A program made the position numbers and the translations under genes. Of a stretch of 45,709 nt of DNA, positions 15,729 through 25,487 are shown one piece after another. The DNA is taken from contig JAUXTT010000033.1 in assembly GCA_030684395.1 (NCBI GenBank), positions 1-45,709 of the forward strand. The letters run 5' to 3'. Origin of the DNA: Bacteroidota bacterium (GTDB lineage: Bacteria > Bacteroidota > Bacteroidia > B-17B0 > Aurantibacillaceae). Numbering within the stretch: position 1 is the first letter of the stretch; every line of letters starts with the position of its first letter. The notes below the pieces were generated by a model. The model did not search any database and had not been told where the DNA came from. It saw only the letters and a program-made list of their open reading frames with translations.

Positions 15729-18581
15729 CTATTTATACTTTGCAAGTTCTGACCTTAATTCATCTATTGTTTGAACACATAAGGCATTAGACTTGTTTAT
15801 TTTTTCATTGATTATCTCCAACTCAATGCCTTTTACTGCTTCTATTTCTATTTGTTGGTAAAGATCCTTTAACTCACTTGCACCCATCAACGCGATAGGG
15901 CTCTTCATTTTATGCGCTTGTTTACTTATTTCCTCTCTATTTTTTTCTTTTCTGAATGTTTCCATCTCTGTAATGTAAACAGTCATTTCATCAATATAAC
16001 ATTCCAGCATTTCTTTCAAAAATTCATTATCTCCTTCCGCCCTATTATACAGCATTTGAAGATTTGTTAGCCTTTTTGCTTTTTTATGCTCTGTTAATTT
16101 CAGAATTTTTTCCAATAGATCCTCCGGTTTAAAAGGTTTTGAGATATAATCATTCATTCCCGCAGTTATACATTTTTCTTTATCCCCGATAAAAGCCGCC
16201 GCCGTATTTGCAATAATAGGCACATAACATACAGGTGCTTTCATATTTGTGCGTATAAATTTCGTAGCCTCAAACCCATCCATATCCGGCATAGTTACAT
16301 CCATTAAAACAAGATCAAACATTCCCTGTTCCAAAAGTTCGAATGCGTCCTGCGCGCTATCTGCAATACTTACATTCACATTCCATTTTTGCAGAGTTAA
16401 AAATGCGACTTGCTGATTAATTTTATTATCATCAACAATTAAAATAGAAATCCCGCTTAGATCTGCTTTAGACTGGCCTGCTGCTTTAAAACCAGGATCC
16501 ACCAGCTCACCATTAGCTGTTGTAATTTTACTAAAAGGCAAGGTAAAACTAAAAGTGGAGCCCTGATTTAATTTACTCTTTACAAAAATTGATCCTCCCT
16601 GCTGTTCTACCAGTTGTTTACAAATAGCTAAACCCAAACCTGTTCCGCTATACTTACGTGTAGTTTTAGCATTTACCTGAGTAAATGTTTCAAATATTCT
16701 GGTTAATTTATCCTCGGGTATTCCAATGCCCGAATCTTTAATTATGAATTTTAGAACTATAGTTGATTCATTATTTTCCAACAATTCTACCTTTAAACTA
16801 ACTTCGCCTTTGTGGGTAAATTTTATAGCATTTTCTGCAAGGTTCAGAAGTATTTGCTTGAGCCTTGAGGCATCTCCCAATATTGTTTCCGGAATACCCT
16901 TATCAATTTCTTCTTTAAAAAGTATGCCCTTCTCCGCAGTTCTGAACTCCAACAAATGTGAAAGGTTTGCAATGATCTCAGACAACTTAAAAGGTTTGTT
17001 TTCAAATATTATTTTTCTGGCGGTAATTTTTGAAAGATCCAACAACTCATTGATAAGTGAAAGAAGGCTATCAGAAGATTCCTTGATTGCTTTTACATAT
17101 ACCAATTGCTTCGGGTCGAGCGGAGTGTCCATCAAATGGTTTGTCATCCCAATGATTCCGTTCATTGGAGTTCGTATCTCATGACTTGTGTTGGCTAAAA
17201 ATTGTTCTTGTGTTTCTTTTGCATTTTCGGCAAGCTCTTTTGCCTTTATGATCTCCGCCGTTGATTTTTGTTTTTCGCGGTAAAGAAAAAGTATCACAAA
17301 TAAAAGTGCTGCTGAAAAAACAATACCTGCGATCAAATAACTTCTTTCCGTATTCTGAGTTTTAATCTCCCTGGTTTGCTCAACTTCATGCCTTTTTAAG
17401 AACTCTATATCTTTATCCTTTCGTTCCATATCCAACTCCGTTTGTAAACGGGCAATACTTAATGCCGAGTTTTCATTGATTACACTATCCTTTGTATCAT
17501 TATATAATTTGTAATAGGTAAACGCTTCTTTATACCTGTTTTGTTTTGAATAAATTTCGGCAAGTAATCTATAATTATCACAGAGGTGCTGCGAAAGATG
17601 CTGTTCATTACCAAATTCAATTGCTCTCTTAATATGTTCAATTGCTTTATCATAATTATTATCCGAATAATATGTTTTTCCGAGTAAAGAGTTCGTATTT
17701 AAAAGCCATGATTTATCACCCAGTTTAGTGTATTTCTGTTCAGCCAACTCAAAATTAGTTATGGCTCTATTCGTTTGTTTTAAACTTGTATACGCTTCCC
17801 CCAGGTTCAAATAACTTATAGCTTCGTACTCTTCGATTTGGTTTTGTTTAGCAAGTTTTAAACTAAGGTTAGAGTACTCCAAAGATTTGTTCAGGTGTTT
17901 GGTGTTTGCGGCTTTTCTTCCTAATATATTATAGGCATCAGCCAGAGCAATACAGGTACTTATATAATAAAGGTTTTGCCCGTTCTTTTCTGAAATACCT
18001 TTTGCCTTTTCATAAATTCCGATTGCTTTATAAAAATAATTTGTGTCATTTACTGCACCTCCCTTGTCCATGTACCGGTTGCCAATTCTATCCAAACTGG
18101 TTATTTCCACATCAAAGTCATGCGAAATGTTATTTAGTTCGTGAGCTTTGTTATAGTTATCAATTGCTTTATCGTAATTAAGGAGAACTGAATAAACATC
18201 ACCTATACTAATATAAGTTTTTGCCATTGCAACCGAATCCGGAATAGCTTCGGCAATAATCAAAGCTTCTTTGAGTTTACTGAGTGCTTTACTGTACCTA
18301 CCTTCATTCTTGTCAATAATGGAGAGTTCATTAAGAGCAGTTATCACTCCTATTTTATCGTTTGTTTTTTTTGCCAATGACACTGCATTTTGCCCATACC
18401 GATATGCCTTTTGAGCATCCAGGTTTATATACACGTGCGACAATTTACATAAGGCTCCGATCCTTTTTTTATTATCAGGCGAAGAGGAAACAATTTTTTG
18501 AAGAGAATCAGTTAAACGCGCATCTTGTGCTTTGCCCAAAACAAAACAAAAAGAAATAAATGCGATAAGATAAACTCTCAT
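15729..18581 (-). CDS. Hybrid sensor histidine kinase with TPR sensor, receiver and HPt domains
   Basis: The ATG at 18581 (950 residues) is preferred over a GTG 21 bases upstream, because it opens the signal peptide [22 protein letters not shown] repeats fill about 40-370. A coiled coil (about 375-405) leads to a transmembrane helix near 414-433, then HisKA with H467 in [11 protein letters not shown], a HATPase with N, G1 (DSGIGIPE) and G2 (GTGLGLAI) boxes, a receiver with phospho-acceptor D761 in [10 protein letters not shown], and a C-terminal HPt with H890 in [13 protein letters not shown]. All phosphorelay residues are present. The output regulator is not encoded next to it. The sensor scaffold matches that of the SpoIIE proteins at 883 and 42433. 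Confidence 0.95.
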   Translation of the reverse strand: MRVYLIAFISFCFVLGKAQDARLTDSLQKIVSSSPDNKKRIGALCKLSHVYINLDAQKAYRYGQNAVSLAKKTNDKIGVITALNELSIIDKNEGRYSKALSKLKEALIIAEAIPDSVAMAKTYISIGDVYSVLLNYDKAIDNYNKAHELNNISHDFDVEITSLDRIGNRYMDKGGAVNDTNYFYKAIGIYEKAKGISEKNGQNLYYISTCIALADAYNILGRKAANTKHLNKSLEYSNLSLKLAKQNQIEEYEAISYLNLGEAYTSLKQTNRAITNFELAEQKYTKLGDKSWLLNTNSLLGKTYYSDNNYDKAIEHIKRAIEFGNEQHLSQHLCDNYRLLAEIYSKQNRYKEAFTYYKLYNDTKDSVINENSALSIARLQTELDMERKDKDIEFLKRHEVEQTREIKTQNTERSYLIAGIVFSAALLFVILFLYREKQKSTAEIIKAKELAENAKETQEQFLANTSHEIRTPMNGIIGMTNHLMDTPLDPKQLVYVKAIKESSDSLLSLINELLDLSKITARKIIFENKPFKLSEIIANLSHLLEFRTAEKGILFKEEIDKGIPETILGDASRLKQILLNLAENAIKFTHKGEVSLKVELLENNESTIVLKFIIKDSGIGIPEDKLTRIFETFTQVNAKTTRKYSGTGLGLAICKQLVEQQGGSIFVKSKLNQGSTFSFTLPFSKITTANGELVDPGFKAAGQSKADLSGISILIVDDNKINQQVAFLTLQKWNVNVSIADSAQDAFELLEQGMFDLVLMDVTMPDMDGFEATKFIRTNMKAPVCYVPIIANTAAAFIGDKEKCITAGMNDYISKPFKPEDLLEKILKLTEHKKAKRLTNLQMLYNRAEGDNEFLKEMLECYIDEMTVYITEMETFRKEKNREEISKQAHKMKSPIALMGASELKDLYQQIEIEAVKGIELEIINEKINKSNALCVQTIDELRSELAKYK

Positions 18582-18662
18582 GAATCTGGAAAGGTTTTCC
18601 ACAAAGTTACACTTATTGGCGGGGAAATAACAGGATTACCGGGGAGAATTTAAAAGCCTTCC

Positions 18663-19439
18663 CTATAAACTCCAACCATCGTCTACCACAATATTTTGCC
18701 CATTTATAAACTGAGAAGCATCCGAAAGTAAAAAGATTAATGCACCATTAAGGTCGTTTTTATCAAGCATTCCTTTGTTAGCGGCATATGAATTATATTT
18801 TGCAATAAAATCTGCTTGCTGATGATTTTCTATGCCACCGGGGCTAATGCAATTAAAGCGAATATGGCTTCCTTTAAAATATTTTACAAAGTACTTAGTA
18901 AGATGTATGACCCCGGCTTTAATAGCAGCGTACTCTACAGGCATAGTGAAACCCGCATTTTCATACACTTCAAATCGTGGTGCAACAACCCCGTATATCG
19001 ACGACATACTTATAATATTACCGTATCCCTGCTTTTCGAAAAACAGTGCGTATTGTTGCATACATAAAAAATATCCACCCAAATGCTTACTTACATTATC
19101 TGCAAAATCTGCGTATTCAACCTCTTCGAGCTTTCTGCCGTAATGAGCATTGCGGGGATATGCATTGTTGACCAAAGCATCTATTCTCCCCAGCTTCATG
19201 GAAATATCATTTATTGATGATAAAACAGAATCTTTTGACGTGATATCCAATTCATGAAAATGCAAATTCTCAATTGGCAATTGTTCTTTCCTTACTTCAG
19301 AAACAAGTTCTTCAGAAACCGTTATATAAATATCAGCTACAACTGCTACTCCTCCGGCTTTTAAAATTGCTTTAACAAAAGATCTGCCGAGCAAACCCAA
19401 ACCACCGGTAACAACAATTATTTTATTTTTCAGCTCCAT
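18663..19439 (-). CDS. Short-chain dehydrogenase/reductase, possibly surface-glycan related
   Basis: Two starts are possible: ATG at 19454 overlaps pyrE by 13 bases, ATG at 19439 (258 residues) does not and begins directly with MELKNKIIVVTGGLGLLG, so I prefer it. The nucleotide motif is TGGLGLLG (11-18), NNA at 91-93, and the catalytic S146, Y170 and K174 are in place. The NNAYPRN and SIYGVVAPRFEVYE stretches recall SDR enzymes found in O-antigen and flagellin-sugar clusters (PtmA-like), but no such cluster is here. Substrate unknown. It is coupled to pyrE upstream. Confidence 0.8.
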   Translation of the reverse strand: MELKNKIIVVTGGLGLLGRSFVKAILKAGGVAVVADIYITVSEELVSEVRKEQLPIENLHFHELDITSKDSVLSSINDISMKLGRIDALVNNAYPRNAHYGRKLEEVEYADFADNVSKHLGGYFLCMQQYALFFEKQGYGNIISMSSIYGVVAPRFEVYENAGFTMPVEYAAIKAGVIHLTKYFVKYFKGSHIRFNCISPGGIENHQQADFIAKYNSYAANKGMLDKNDLNGALIFLLSDASQFINGQNIVVDDGWSL

Positions 19440-19441
19440 AT

Positions 19442-20083
19442 TTAAACGCCCCATTTATCAGGAGCTTCACGCCACTTCTTTAATGATTCTACATCTTTTT
19501 CAGTAATATAATTGTTGCGCAATGCTTCATCAACAAGTATATGATAATTGCTCAATGTTTCTAACGGACATTTGGCTGCCGCGAAATTATCTTCTGCTGT
19601 TTTAAATCCGTATGTAAAGATCGCAGCCATGCCCTTTACAATACAACCCGCTTCCCGTAATGCTTCAACCGCTTTTAAACTGCTCCCACCGGTACTGATC
19701 AGATCCTCTATAACAACAACTCTCTGCCCGGCTTCAACAACTCCTTCAATCATATTAGTAAGCCCATGTTTTTTAGCTTCACTTCTAACATAAACAAAAG
19801 GCAAGCCCATATCCTGAGCTACCAATGCCCCCTGTGCAATGCCCCCTGTGGCAACTCCCGCAATAACATCCGGCTTTCCAAATGCTTCCATAATCACATC
19901 AACAAATTGCTGACGGATAAATGTTCTAACTGCAGGAAAAGATAATGTTTTTCTATTATCGCAGTAAATCGGCGACTTCCATCCGGAGGCCCATGTAAAT
20001 GGATTTTCAGGTTGAAGTTTTATAGCTTTGATTTGAAGTAAATATTCTGCAATTTTGTGAGATGAAATATCAGTGTCTGTCAT
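19442..20083 (-). CDS. pyrE: Orotate phosphoribosyltransferase PyrE
   Basis: PyrE joins orotate to PRPP to give orotidine 5'-monophosphate, the fifth step of pyrimidine synthesis. The 213-residue length is normal. The PRPP-binding motif VVVIEDLISTGGSS lies at 122-135; the N-terminal WASGWKSPIYCDNR (31-44) and AGVATGGI (75-82) are also typical. It has its own -7 box (20088-20095, minus strand) and leads a two-gene run with the SDR enzyme. It diverges from the Nudix gene across only 43 bases. Confidence 0.97.
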   Translation of the reverse strand: MTDTDISSHKIAEYLLQIKAIKLQPENPFTWASGWKSPIYCDNRKTLSFPAVRTFIRQQFVDVIMEAFGKPDVIAGVATGGIAQGALVAQDMGLPFVYVRSEAKKHGLTNMIEGVVEAGQRVVVIEDLISTGGSSLKAVEALREAGCIVKGMAAIFTYGFKTAEDNFAAAKCPLETLSNYHILVDEALRNNYITEKDVESLKKWREAPDKWGV

Positions 20084-20087
20084 GGCA

Positions 20088-20095
20088 CAAATTTA
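20088..20095 (-). promoter_or_regulatory. -7 box for pyrE
   Basis: On the minus strand this reads TAAATTTG, an exact TAnnTTTG match ending 4 bases before the pyrE ATG, so the transcript would be leaderless or nearly so. No TTG is at the usual -33 spacing. Confidence 0.4.
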
Positions 20096-20126
20096 CCATT
20101 CTCTCTAAATTCCTTAAAACCGAGTT

Positions 20127-20750
20127 ATGAACAATTTAACCATCTATTTTGGCAATAAGCAAATCTGTTTTCTCCATGAAAATGCACCATTACCTATTGT
20201 AGAAAGCAAATTCTCCATAATAAGTTCTTCCAACACGGAAAAAGAGATTAAACTGGATTTTAACTGGTTTATTAAACAAAAAAAATGCTCTACACTTATA
20301 TTTCACACAAGTAATGGTGTTTTGGCGGAAAAAAAATTCCTTAACTCATTTAAAATAATTGAAGCAGCGGGAGGTTTTATAACCACAAAAGAAGGTGCTT
20401 TGTTTATATACAGAAGTAAAAAATGGGACCTTCCAAAAGGCAAACTGGATAAAGGAGAAAGCCATGCAAAAGCTGCTATTCGTGAGTGTGAAGAAGAGTG
20501 CGGTGTTACAGGACTATTAATCAGAAAACAATTACCTCAAACCTTTCATATTTATAAACTGAAGGGAAAATATGTTATTAAAAAAACATTTTGGTATGTA
20601 ATGTCAACTCATAGCGGGCAAAAACTAAAACCCCAAAAGGAAGAAGGAATAACACAACTAAAATGGTTTAAAAAATCAGAAGTAGATAAACCATTAAAAA
20701 ACACTTTCCCAAGTATAAAAGATGTACTGAGAAATGTTGATTGGATCTAA
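20127..20750 (+). CDS. Nudix hydrolase
   Basis: A 207-residue protein with a complete Nudix box at 105-127 (G-x5-E-x7-RECEEECGV), the Mg-binding catalytic helix of nucleoside-diphosphate-X hydrolases. It is preceded by W-DLPKGKLDKG, typical of the MutT/ADP-ribose/diadenosine group. The N-terminal ~85 residues form a separate region seen in Bacteroidota Nudix proteins whose function I do not know. It probably cleaves a nucleotide derivative or damaged nucleotide; the substrate cannot be told. It is 29 bases upstream of bshC on the same strand and divergent from pyrE. Confidence 0.9.
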   Translation: MNNLTIYFGNKQICFLHENAPLPIVESKFSIISSSNTEKEIKLDFNWFIKQKKCSTLIFHTSNGVLAEKKFLNSFKIIEAAGGFITTKEGALFIYRSKKWDLPKGKLDKGESHAKAAIRECEEECGVTGLLIRKQLPQTFHIYKLKGKYVIKKTFWYVMSTHSGQKLKPQKEEGITQLKWFKKSEVDKPLKNTFPSIKDVLRNVDWI

Positions 20751-20779
20751 GTACTAAGCATTAATCACAAAACGGCACA

Positions 20780-22381
20780 ATGAATTTCACGAAAGAACAT
20801 ATCCCTTTTTCAGATACACACCAATTCTCAAAGTTATTTCTTGATTATGTGAATCAGGAATCTGCTTTATCATCTCATTATAATAACTACTTTGATAAAG
20901 AAGGAATAAAAAAGTACCTGCATACGTGTGACTTCTCGTACATAAACAGGAATATTCTATATACCTCAGCTAAAAAACAGAATGTTCAATTAAACCTTTC
21001 CCCTCTTACTTTAAAAAACATTGAAAGCCTACAAAGTACAAATACCTACACAATCACTACAGGGCATCAATTGTGTTTGTTCACCGGACCCTTATATTTT
21101 ATCTATAAGATTCTTACCACCATTAATTGTTGTGAATACCTAAACAAAACCATACCAAACAAACACTTTGTTCCGGTATATTGGATGGCAAGTGAAGATC
21201 ATGACTACGAAGAAATAAGCAGTGCAAACATTTTTGGAAAAAAAATAAAATGGGAAACACAACAAACCGGCAAAGTAGGTCAGTTTTCTACAAAAGGAAT
21301 TGATGCTACTATAAAGGAATTACAACAAATACTGGGTGAGAATGAACAAAGTAACAGCATTATCACCCTCTTCAAAAGTTGCTATTCAAATCAAAACCTG
21401 GCTGATGCCACACGTATGTTGGTAAATGAATTGTTTGGCGAATACGGGTTGGTGGTTTTTGATGGTGATTCTTCCGAATTAAAAAAACTTTTCGCAAAAG
21501 AAATAAAAGAAGAATTAGAAACCGGCTTCTCTTACAATGCTGTAAACGAAACAAACGAAACACTAAAAAACCTGGGATATTCACTTCAGGTGAATCCCCG
21601 TGAAATTAATTTGTTCTACGCAAAGGACGGGATCCGTGAGCGGATCGAAAAAAATGGAAACGAATACAAAGTTTTGAATACCGGGTTAACGTTTTCCCAT
21701 GCAGAAATAATTGAGTTATTAAATATAGAACCGGAAATATTTAGTCCAAATGTAATCACAAGACCATTGTACCAGCAAAAAATATTACCGAATATTGCTT
21801 ATGTAGGCGGACCCGGAGAAATAGCTTATTGGTTACAATTGAAAAAGGAATTTACAGTTTCCTCTATTAACTTTCCGGTTTTAATTCCCCGTAAATTTGC
21901 TTTGATAATAGATGTGCCAAGCCAAAATAAAATTCAAAAATCGGGATTAAACGAAAAACAATTATTCAATGATACCGAAAGTTTAATAAAAGAGCTTATA
22001 AGTAACGATGCGGGGCAAATTGATCTTTCTCAGGAAAAAGACAAACTTGTTATTGCATTTGGCACTTTAAAACAAAAAGTTGAATCTATTGATAAATCGC
22101 TTGTGGGTAACGTAGAAGGTGAGTTACAGAAAGCTTTAAAAGGAATAGAAAACATTGAGCAGAAAATTATCCGTGCGCTTAAAACAAAAAATGAAACTTC
22201 TATCAACCAACTAAAAAACATTAAGCAAAAACTATTTCCCGAAAACTCCATTCAGGAAAGGCACGATAATTTTACCTCTTACCTTTTGAAAAATGAAAAT
22301 TTTGTTGATGACATTAAATCTGCTTTTAAAACGGAATTAACTGATTTGAATATTTATTTAATGCTACTCGAAAAAGGTTAA
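20780..22381 (+). CDS. bshC: Bacillithiol biosynthesis cysteine-adding enzyme BshC
   Basis: A 533-residue BshC, which adds cysteine to glucosaminyl-malate to complete the thiol bacillithiol. Recognisable signatures are TTGHQLCLFTGP (93-104) and PVYWMASEDHDYEEI (132-146) in the Rossmann core, followed by YVGGPGEIAYW and the long C-terminal coiled coil (about 400-510) through which the enzyme dimerises. Length is normal for the family. The partner genes bshA and bshB are not in the window. It is downstream of the Nudix gene and converges on the histidine kinase gene 4 bases away. Confidence 0.93.
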   Translation: MNFTKEHIPFSDTHQFSKLFLDYVNQESALSSHYNNYFDKEGIKKYLHTCDFSYINRNILYTSAKKQNVQLNLSPLTLKNIESLQSTNTYTITTGHQLCLFTGPLYFIYKILTTINCCEYLNKTIPNKHFVPVYWMASEDHDYEEISSANIFGKKIKWETQQTGKVGQFSTKGIDATIKELQQILGENEQSNSIITLFKSCYSNQNLADATRMLVNELFGEYGLVVFDGDSSELKKLFAKEIKEELETGFSYNAVNETNETLKNLGYSLQVNPREINLFYAKDGIRERIEKNGNEYKVLNTGLTFSHAEIIELLNIEPEIFSPNVITRPLYQQKILPNIAYVGGPGEIAYWLQLKKEFTVSSINFPVLIPRKFALIIDVPSQNKIQKSGLNEKQLFNDTESLIKELISNDAGQIDLSQEKDKLVIAFGTLKQKVESIDKSLVGNVEGELQKALKGIENIEQKIIRALKTKNETSINQLKNIKQKLFPENSIQERHDNFTSYLLKNENFVDDIKSAFKTELTDLNIYLMLLEKG

Positions 22382-22385
22382 ATTT

Positions 22386-23180
22386 CTATTCCTTTAGTTT
22401 AAAACACAACTCATAAGAAGTTCCGTTATTGGAAGAAACCTTCAGTTTTGCATCTATCTGATCGGCTAACATATAAATTAGTTGAACACCTAAACTTTTA
22501 GCTTCTTTGTGATTAAAATCTTTAGGAATTCCTATTCCGTTATCTGTTATCGAAAGCAAGATACACTCCTCTCTTGCCTTTAATTCAATAGAGATGATCC
22601 CCTTTTTATTAGGAAATGCATATTTTAGTGAATTACTTACAATCTCATTCAGAATCAAACCTATGGGTATCATCCTGTCAATTTCCAGAAAAAAATTGCG
22701 ATCCACGTTATACTCAAACAGTATTACTGAATCCTTGGCATGAAACGACTGATATACACTTTGACTAAGCTTAATAACATAATCGTTAATATTTATCCGG
22801 CTCAGGTCTTTTGTAAGATAAAGCATTTCGTGTATCAACGCCATAGAGGTAATACGATTCTTACTCTCTCTGATCATCGAATGAAATTGCTCATCTTCAA
22901 TATAATCAGATTGAAGGTTCAATAAACTTGATATAATTTGGAGGTTATTCTTTACCCGATGATGAACCTCCTGGAGTAATTGTTCTTTCTCCCGAAGTGA
23001 TACAGTTGAATTTTCCAGTTCTTCGCCGAGCATATTAACACCCGTACCAATCGAATCAAAAACATCTTCTTTGAGAGTAATACAAATCTTTTGTTTAAAA
23101 TCAAGACGCGCATAAGCCATTACAACTTCCAAAATTTCATTTGCCCTTTTATCGGCATATTTTTTCGTTTCCACTGCCAT
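22386..23180 (-). CDS. Soluble histidine kinase, HisKA_2 type
   Basis: A 264-residue cytoplasmic kinase with no transmembrane segment. The phospho-acceptor region [20 protein letters not shown] (71-90, H74) is the HisKA_2/HWE-like dimerisation box. The HATPase follows with the N box in [18 protein letters not shown] and the G box in [12 protein letters not shown]. The first ~65 residues form a helical N-terminus with no recognised sensor domain. Its start codon overlaps the stop of the STAS-like gene by one base (TAATG), so the two proteins are probably made together, with the STAS-like protein a plausible input or partner. Confidence 0.9.
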   Translation of the reverse strand: MAVETKKYADKRANEILEVVMAYARLDFKQKICITLKEDVFDSIGTGVNMLGEELENSTVSLREKEQLLQEVHHRVKNNLQIISSLLNLQSDYIEDEQFHSMIRESKNRITSMALIHEMLYLTKDLSRININDYVIKLSQSVYQSFHAKDSVILFEYNVDRNFFLEIDRMIPIGLILNEIVSNSLKYAFPNKKGIISIELKAREECILLSITDNGIGIPKDFNHKEAKSLGVQLIYMLADQIDAKLKVSSNNGTSYELCFKLKE

Positions 23181-23575
23181 TACTCTTTGTCAATTTGCAT
23201 TAACCATTTTAAAGCATCTGCTTCACTTGTAAATAAACGCGCAGGAACTTCCGGTTTATTGATTCCCATGAAAAAATTACCAATTACTTTGCTTATGGCT
23301 GAATCGATCACAATAGCAAAAGCTTTTGCCCCCGAATCTCTTCCCCGCAAAGAAAATTGATTACGGGCTTCTCTGGTCATAGAGCGAATTCCTCTTGCAT
23401 CAACTAACAAAGGGAATTTCTGTCCATAATAGAAAGAATTTACGGCGCCGGAATTTTCCTTAGCCTCCTTTAATGTAACTTCCGAGCCCGGCTTTACTTT
23501 GGTACGTACAACTCCATCCTTCCCTTGCCAGGTATGATAACAAGTAACTTCTATAGCATTTGACGGTATTTCCAT
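23180..23575 (-). CDS. STAS/SEC14-like small protein
   Basis: A 131-residue protein with no signal peptide. Its core ([18 protein letters not shown] near 64-81, then [18 protein letters not shown] near 95-112) matches the beta-strand, helix, strand pattern of STAS/SEC14-like regulators common in Bacteroidota. No clear phospho-serine site of the classical anti-anti-sigma DxS type was found. It overlaps the histidine kinase start by one base. Function is inferred only from fold pattern and coupling: probably a signal-transduction partner of the kinase. Confidence 0.7.
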   Translation of the reverse strand: MEIPSNAIEVTCYHTWQGKDGVVRTKVKPGSEVTLKEAKENSGAVNSFYYGQKFPLLVDARGIRSMTREARNQFSLRGRDSGAKAFAIVIDSAISKVIGNFFMGINKPEVPARLFTSEADALKWLMQIDKE

Positions 23576-23652
23576 GATTCGTTGGTTAAATGTAAGAAAT
23601 ATTTTCTATGCCAATACTATTTTTGATCCATCGTTGTTGTTCAAATCTTAGA

Positions 23653-23683
23653 TTTGCAGAACCAATAAAATATAGCATTTTTG
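23653..23683 (+). promoter_or_regulatory. Probable promoter of ftcD
   Basis: TTTG at 23653-23656 and CATTTTTG at 23676-23683 are separated by 19 bases, close to the TTG / TAnnTTTG arrangement of this phylum with one mismatch in the -7 box. The ftcD ATG lies 20 bases downstream. Confidence 0.45.
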
Positions 23684-23702
23684 TTCCCTATTTTAACTTA
23701 TT

Positions 23703-25394
23703 ATGAACCAACTTATAGAATGTGTACCTAACTTTAGTGAAGGTCGCGACATGAATATTATCAAACAAATTACAGATGAAATAGAATCTGTAGAAGGTGT
23801 GCTTTTATTAAATGTTGATCCGGGAAAAGCTACCAACCGAACTGTTGTAACCTTTGTTGGGCAGCCGGAAGCTGTTATCAATGCAGCATTTTTAGCAATC
23901 AAAAAAGCCGGCGAATTAATAGATATGAGTAAACACAAAGGCGAACACCCTCGTATGGGTGCAACTGATGTGTGCCCGCTTATTCCCATTGCAAACATTA
24001 GCATGGAAGAAACCGCGAAGTATGCACAAAAATTAGGGAAAAGAGTAGGCGAAGAATTAAACTTGCCTATATATTTTTATGAAGCGGCTCAATCCAATAA
24101 AAACAGAAGTAATCTTTCCGTTATCCGTGCTGGTGAATACGAAGGCTTTTTCAAAAAAATAAAATTAGCTGAGTGGAAACCCGATTTTGGTCCGCAAGAA
24201 TTTGATGCAAAACGTGGTGCAACTGTAATTGGGGCAAGGGACTTCCTAGTTGCTTTTAATGTAAACCTCAACACTACCTCTACCCGCCGTGCAAACTCAA
24301 TTGCATTTGATGTGCGAGAAGCAGGGAGGGTTATGCGTGAAGGAAATCCGATTACAGGAAAAATTGTTACCGATGAAAAAGGGAATCCGAAATCAAAACC
24401 GGGAACATTAAAATGTGTAAAAGCTATCGGTTGGTATATTGAAGAATATGGCGTTGCACAGATCTCTATGAATCTTACCAACATTAATACAACCCCTGTT
24501 CACATTGCTTTTGACGAGGTTTGTAAAAGCTCTACTGCTCGCGGAATTCGCGTTACCGGAAGTGAATTGGTTGGATTAATTCCTCTGAAAGCAATGCTGG
24601 ATGCAGGAAAGTACTTTCTATTAAAACAAGAACGTTCAATTGGTGTAAGCGAAAAAGAACTAATAAAAATCGCCATCAAATCAATGGGGCTGGATGAACT
24701 CGGGCCATTTAAACCGGAAGAGCGCATTATAGAATATATGCTGAAAGACAAAGCTGATAGCAAATTGGTAAACATGAATCTGGTTGCTTTTGCAGATGAA
24801 ACTGCAAGCGAAAGTCCTGCACCGGGCGGCGGCTCTATTTCAGCTTATGTGGGCTCATTGGGGGCGTCTTTGGCAACTATGGTAGCAAATCTTTCTTCTC
24901 ACAAAAAAGGGTGGGATGACAGATGGAAAGAATTTAGCGACTGGGCCGAAAAAGGTCAGACATACAAAGATGAATTGATTCGTTTGGTAGATCTGGATAC
25001 AAAATCTTTTAATCAGATCATGAATGCGTTTTCTTTACCGAAAACAACGGACGAAGAAAAAGCTTCCCGCGATAAAGCTATTCAGGATGCAACTAAATAT
25101 GCAATTGAAATTCCATTTAAGGTAATGCAAGCAGCTTATGGAAGTATGGAAGTTATTAAAGCAATGGCCGAACAGGGAAACCCAAATTCAGTAACGGATG
25201 CCGGTGTTGGTGCACTTTGTGCACGAACCGCAGTAATTGGTGCATTTATGAATGTAAAAATCAATGCTTCAGGATTTAAGGACAAAACTTTTGTAAATGA
25301 AATTATTGCCAAAGGAAGTGATATTGAACAAAAAACAATTACACTGGAAGCTGAAATTATAAAACTGGTGAACAGTAAAATAAAATTGGATTAA
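23703..25394 (+). CDS. ftcD: Bifunctional glutamate formimidoyltransferase / formimidoyl-THF cyclodeaminase
   Basis: A 563-residue fusion. Residues about 1-330 are the two formiminotransferase subdomains (CVPNFSEGRD at 7-16; the catalytic H82 in GEHPRMGATD). Residues about 355-555 are the cyclodeaminase (SPAPGGGSISAYVGSLGASL). Together they pass the formimino group of histidine breakdown to tetrahydrofolate and release ammonia, giving methenyl-THF, the FolD substrate. The fused form is also that of animals and of several Bacteroidota. No other hut gene is adjacent. It has its own promoter and a bidirectional terminator after it. Confidence 0.95.
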   Translation: MNQLIECVPNFSEGRDMNIIKQITDEIESVEGVLLLNVDPGKATNRTVVTFVGQPEAVINAAFLAIKKAGELIDMSKHKGEHPRMGATDVCPLIPIANISMEETAKYAQKLGKRVGEELNLPIYFYEAAQSNKNRSNLSVIRAGEYEGFFKKIKLAEWKPDFGPQEFDAKRGATVIGARDFLVAFNVNLNTTSTRRANSIAFDVREAGRVMREGNPITGKIVTDEKGNPKSKPGTLKCVKAIGWYIEEYGVAQISMNLTNINTTPVHIAFDEVCKSSTARGIRVTGSELVGLIPLKAMLDAGKYFLLKQERSIGVSEKELIKIAIKSMGLDELGPFKPEERIIEYMLKDKADSKLVNMNLVAFADETASESPAPGGGSISAYVGSLGASLATMVANLSSHKKGWDDRWKEFSDWAEKGQTYKDELIRLVDLDTKSFNQIMNAFSLPKTTDEEKASRDKAIQDATKYAIEIPFKVMQAAYGSMEVIKAMAEQGNPNSVTDAGVGALCARTAVIGAFMNVKINASGFKDKTFVNEIIAKGSDIEQKTITLEAEIIKLVNSKIKLD

Positions 25395-25431
25395 GCTTCG
25401 CACTCATTTTGTAGTTATATAATAGAAACAA

Positions 25432-25467
25432 AAAATCCCTCTCACGCCAAGGCATGAGAGGGATTTT
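25432..25467. terminator. Bidirectional intrinsic terminator
   Basis: AAAATCCCTCTCA (25432-25444) and TGAGAGGGATTTT (25455-25467) are perfect 13-base complements around a 10-base loop, with A and T tracts on the two sides. It serves ftcD from the left and the T9SS gene ending at 25488 from the right. Confidence 0.9.
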
Positions 25468-25487
25468 ATTATAAAGACATTAAGTTA

